From SG8-39 sp041558415 (GTDB lineage: Bacteria; Pseudomonadota; Gammaproteobacteria; Burkholderiales; SG8-39): 23,299 nt of DNA. The DNA is taken from NCBI GenBank assembly GCA_041558415.1, contig JBFFEY010000045.1, forward strand, positions 1 through 23,299, written 5' to 3'. The translations under genes and the position numbers were made by a program. The notes beneath the pieces were generated by a model. That model did no database searches. It was not told the DNA's origin and worked only from the letters and a program-made list of their open reading frames with translations. How positions within the stretch are numbered: position 1 is the stretch's first letter; every line of letters begins with the position of its first letter. Below are positions 21,206-23,299 of the stretch, piece by piece.

Positions 21206-23254
21206 ATGCGCTGGATCTTGTTCGGGTTGACGCTACCCGCGCTGGCCTGGGGACAGGAAGCCGACGACGCGGTGGTCGTGACGGCGACCCGTGTCGATCG
21301 CCCGAGCCTCGAGGTGCCCGCGTCGGTCGATCGCCTGCGCGGCGAGGACATCCGCGCCATGCGGCCGCAGGTGAATCTGTCGGAGTCGCTCGCGCGCGTG
21401 CCGGGGATCGTGGTGCAAAACCGGCAGAACTACGCGCAGGACCTGCAGATCTCCTCGCGCGGCTTCGGCGCGCGCGCGTCCTTCGGGGTGCGCGGCCTGC
21501 GGCTGCTGGTCGACGGCATCCCGGCGAGCATGCCCGACGGGCAGGGACAGGTATCGCATTTCGAGCTCGGCTCGGCCGAGCGCATCGAGCTGCTGCGCGG
21601 CCCGTTCTCGGTCATGCACGGCAACGCGGCCGGCGGCGTCATCAACCTCATGACGCGCAGCGGGGCGAGTGCGCCGGGGCTCGACGTCGACCTCTCGGGC
21701 GGCAGCCACGGCAGCTGGCGCGCCGCGCTGCAGGCGGGCGGCGTGACGAACGGCCTCGACTGGATCGGTGCGGCGTCGCACTTCGAGACAGACGGCTACC
21801 GCGCGCACAGCGGCGCGAGGCGCACGCAGCTGAACGGAAAGCTGGCGTTCAGGACCGAAGACGGCACCCAGCTGCGGCTGGTGGGCAACGCACTGTCGAC
21901 GCCGGCGCAGGATCCGCTCGGGCTGACGCGGGCACAGCTCGAGGCCGACCCGCGCGGGGTCGCGCCGCAGGCGCTGCTGTTCGACACGCGCAAGAACGTG
22001 CGGCAGGAGCAGGCCGGCGTTAGCTTCGAGCACGACTTCGGCGGGGTGCGGCTGGAGGCAAGCGGCTATTACGGCGAGCGCGTGCTGCGCCAGTACCTCG
22101 CCTTTACAGGTGCCGGGCCGACCTCGTCGGGCGGCGTGGTCGACCTCGACCGCGGTTTCGGCGGCGGGTCGCTGCGCCTGACGGGGGATGCGCGGCTGCT
22201 CGATCGACCCTTGACCTGGGTCGTCGGCGGCGAGCTCGAGCGGCAGGACGAGCGGCGCAGGGGCTTCGTCAACGACTTCGGCAGCCTCGGCGCGCTCAGG
22301 CGCGACGAGGACGACCGCGTCGACAGCCGCGGCGCCTATGCGCAGCTCGAGTGGCGCTTCGCCGAGCGCTGGATCGGCGTCGCGGGCGTGCGCGCAACCC
22401 GGGTGAAGTTCCGTGCCTCGGACCATTACGTCACGGCGCTCAACCCGGACGACAGCGGCTCGGTACGCTACCGCGCGACGACGCCCGCGGTGGGGCTGCT
22501 GTTCCGCGTGACGCCGACGGCAAGCCTTTACGCAAACTACGGCCGCGGCTTCGAGACGCCGACTCTTTCCGAGCTCGCCTACCGGCCGGGCGGTCCCGGC
22601 CTAAACTTCGACCTCCAGGCGGCAACAAGCTGGCATGCCGAACTGGGGACCAAATGGGTGCTGGCGAACGGCGCGCGCATCAATGCCGCACTGTTCCATG
22701 TTGCGACGAAGAACGAGATCGTGGTGGATACCGCGATCGGCGGGCGCACGACCTACCAGAACGCGGGGCGCACGACGCGGCGCGGCCTCGAGCTCGCCGC
22801 CGACGGCCCGCTCGCGGCCGGTTTCGAAGGCACGCTGGCCTGGACCCTGCTCGATGCCACGTTCCGCGATGCCTTCACCGCGCGCAACGGCAGCGAAACG
22901 GTGGCCGCGGGCAACCGGCTGCCGGCAGTGCCGAAAAACTATCTCTACGCCGAGTTGCGCTGGCGCCACGAACCGAGCGGCTTTGCCGCGGCCCTGGAAC
23001 TGCAGCACAAATCGCGCATCGCGGTGGACGACGTGAACAGCGCGTTCGCGGACGCCTGGACCACGGCCAGCCTCGCCTTCAGCTTTACGCAGCAGGGCGC
23101 GGGCTGGACGCTGAGCGAATTCCTGCGCATCGACAATGTGACCGACGAGCGATACGTTGGCTCGGTGATCGTCAACGACGGCAACGGCCGCTACTACGAG
23201 CCGGCACCGGGCACGAGCGTGCTCGTCGGATTGCGGGCGCGCATGGCGTTCTGA
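21206..23254 (+). CDS. TonB-dependent outer-membrane receptor
   Basis: The 682-residue protein should be a 22-stranded outer-membrane barrel that imports a scarce ligand using TonB energy. MRWILFGLTLPALAWG is a short signal peptide with cleavage likely before Gln17. The TonB box is near DDAVVVTATRVD (20-31). The plug (about 35-150) has SESLARVPGI, RGFGARASFGVRGLRLLVDG and RIELLRGPFSVMHGNAAGGV. The rest is the barrel, ending in the aromatic Phe682 that outer-membrane insertion needs. The start is ATG at 21206 behind GTGGGGCGG; GTG at 21197 is an alternative, and the frame open back to 21017 lies within the dioxygenase gene. The length suits iron-chelate or small-ligand receptors; no SusC-type extension is present. 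The ligand cannot be told. Association with a 2-oxoglutarate/Fe dioxygenase could mean a siderophore or an organosulfur or aromatic ligand. Confidence 0.93.
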   Translation: MRWILFGLTLPALAWGQEADDAVVVTATRVDRPSLEVPASVDRLRGEDIRAMRPQVNLSESLARVPGIVVQNRQNYAQDLQISSRGFGARASFGVRGLRLLVDGIPASMPDGQGQVSHFELGSAERIELLRGPFSVMHGNAAGGVINLMTRSGASAPGLDVDLSGGSHGSWRAALQAGGVTNGLDWIGAASHFETDGYRAHSGARRTQLNGKLAFRTEDGTQLRLVGNALSTPAQDPLGLTRAQLEADPRGVAPQALLFDTRKNVRQEQAGVSFEHDFGGVRLEASGYYGERVLRQYLAFTGAGPTSSGGVVDLDRGFGGGSLRLTGDARLLDRPLTWVVGGELERQDERRRGFVNDFGSLGALRRDEDDRVDSRGAYAQLEWRFAERWIGVAGVRATRVKFRASDHYVTALNPDDSGSVRYRATTPAVGLLFRVTPTASLYANYGRGFETPTLSELAYRPGGPGLNFDLQAATSWHAELGTKWVLANGARINAALFHVATKNEIVVDTAIGGRTTYQNAGRTTRRGLELAADGPLAAGFEGTLAWTLLDATFRDAFTARNGSETVAAGNRLPAVPKNYLYAELRWRHEPSGFAAALELQHKSRIAVDDVNSAFADAWTTASLAFSFTQQGAGWTLSEFLRIDNVTDERYVGSVIVNDGNGRYYEPAPGTSVLVGLRARMAF

Positions 23255-23299
23255 GTCGCGCGCGCCGACGATCAGGCGGTGTGCTGCGCGCGGGCCTGA

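Overview
This is a high-GC (roughly two thirds G+C by eye) bacterial window, most likely from a proteobacterium. The gene set (GlgE pathway plus TreY/TreZ, a TreS-maltokinase fusion, a TonB-dependent receptor and a medium-form threonine dehydratase) fits a beta- or gammaproteobacterium. Genus and species cannot be read from the sequence.

Layout. Positions 1-300 (+) hold the C-terminal end of a gene cut by the window edge; it resembles the catalytic end of the protein-arginine deiminase family and is much lower in G+C (about 53%) than the rest. From 426 to 19854 nearly everything lies on the minus strand as one long, tightly packed alpha-glucan/trehalose cluster. In transcription order it reads glgB, glgE, treS-maltokinase fusion, a small membrane protein with MscS-type helix repeats, glucokinase, glgX, treZ, malQ-treY fusion, and then, after a 77-bp perfect inverted-repeat element, a threonine dehydratase. 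Five of the junctions overlap by 4-8 nt or are separated by only 13 nt. After a divergent intergenic region (19855-20072) come two plus-strand genes: a TauD/TfdA-type Fe(II)/2-oxoglutarate dioxygenase and a TonB-dependent outer-membrane receptor.

How the genes fit together. TreY and TreZ make trehalose from the ends of alpha-glucan chains. TreS isomerises trehalose to maltose, the fused maltokinase makes maltose 1-phosphate, GlgE adds its maltosyl unit to a growing glucan, and GlgB branches it. GlgX debranches, MalQ re-distributes short maltodextrins and releases glucose, and glucokinase phosphorylates glucose. The cluster therefore encodes both arms of a trehalose-glucan cycle with no glgA, glgC, glgP or otsAB in the window. 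The membrane protein inside this osmolyte cluster is the least explained member.

I see no tRNA, rRNA, CRISPR array, transposase or integrase. The points most worth a second look are the deiminase-like fragment, the inverted repeat that supplies the first nine codons of the threonine dehydratase, the two fusion enzymes in one unit, and the channel-like protein.
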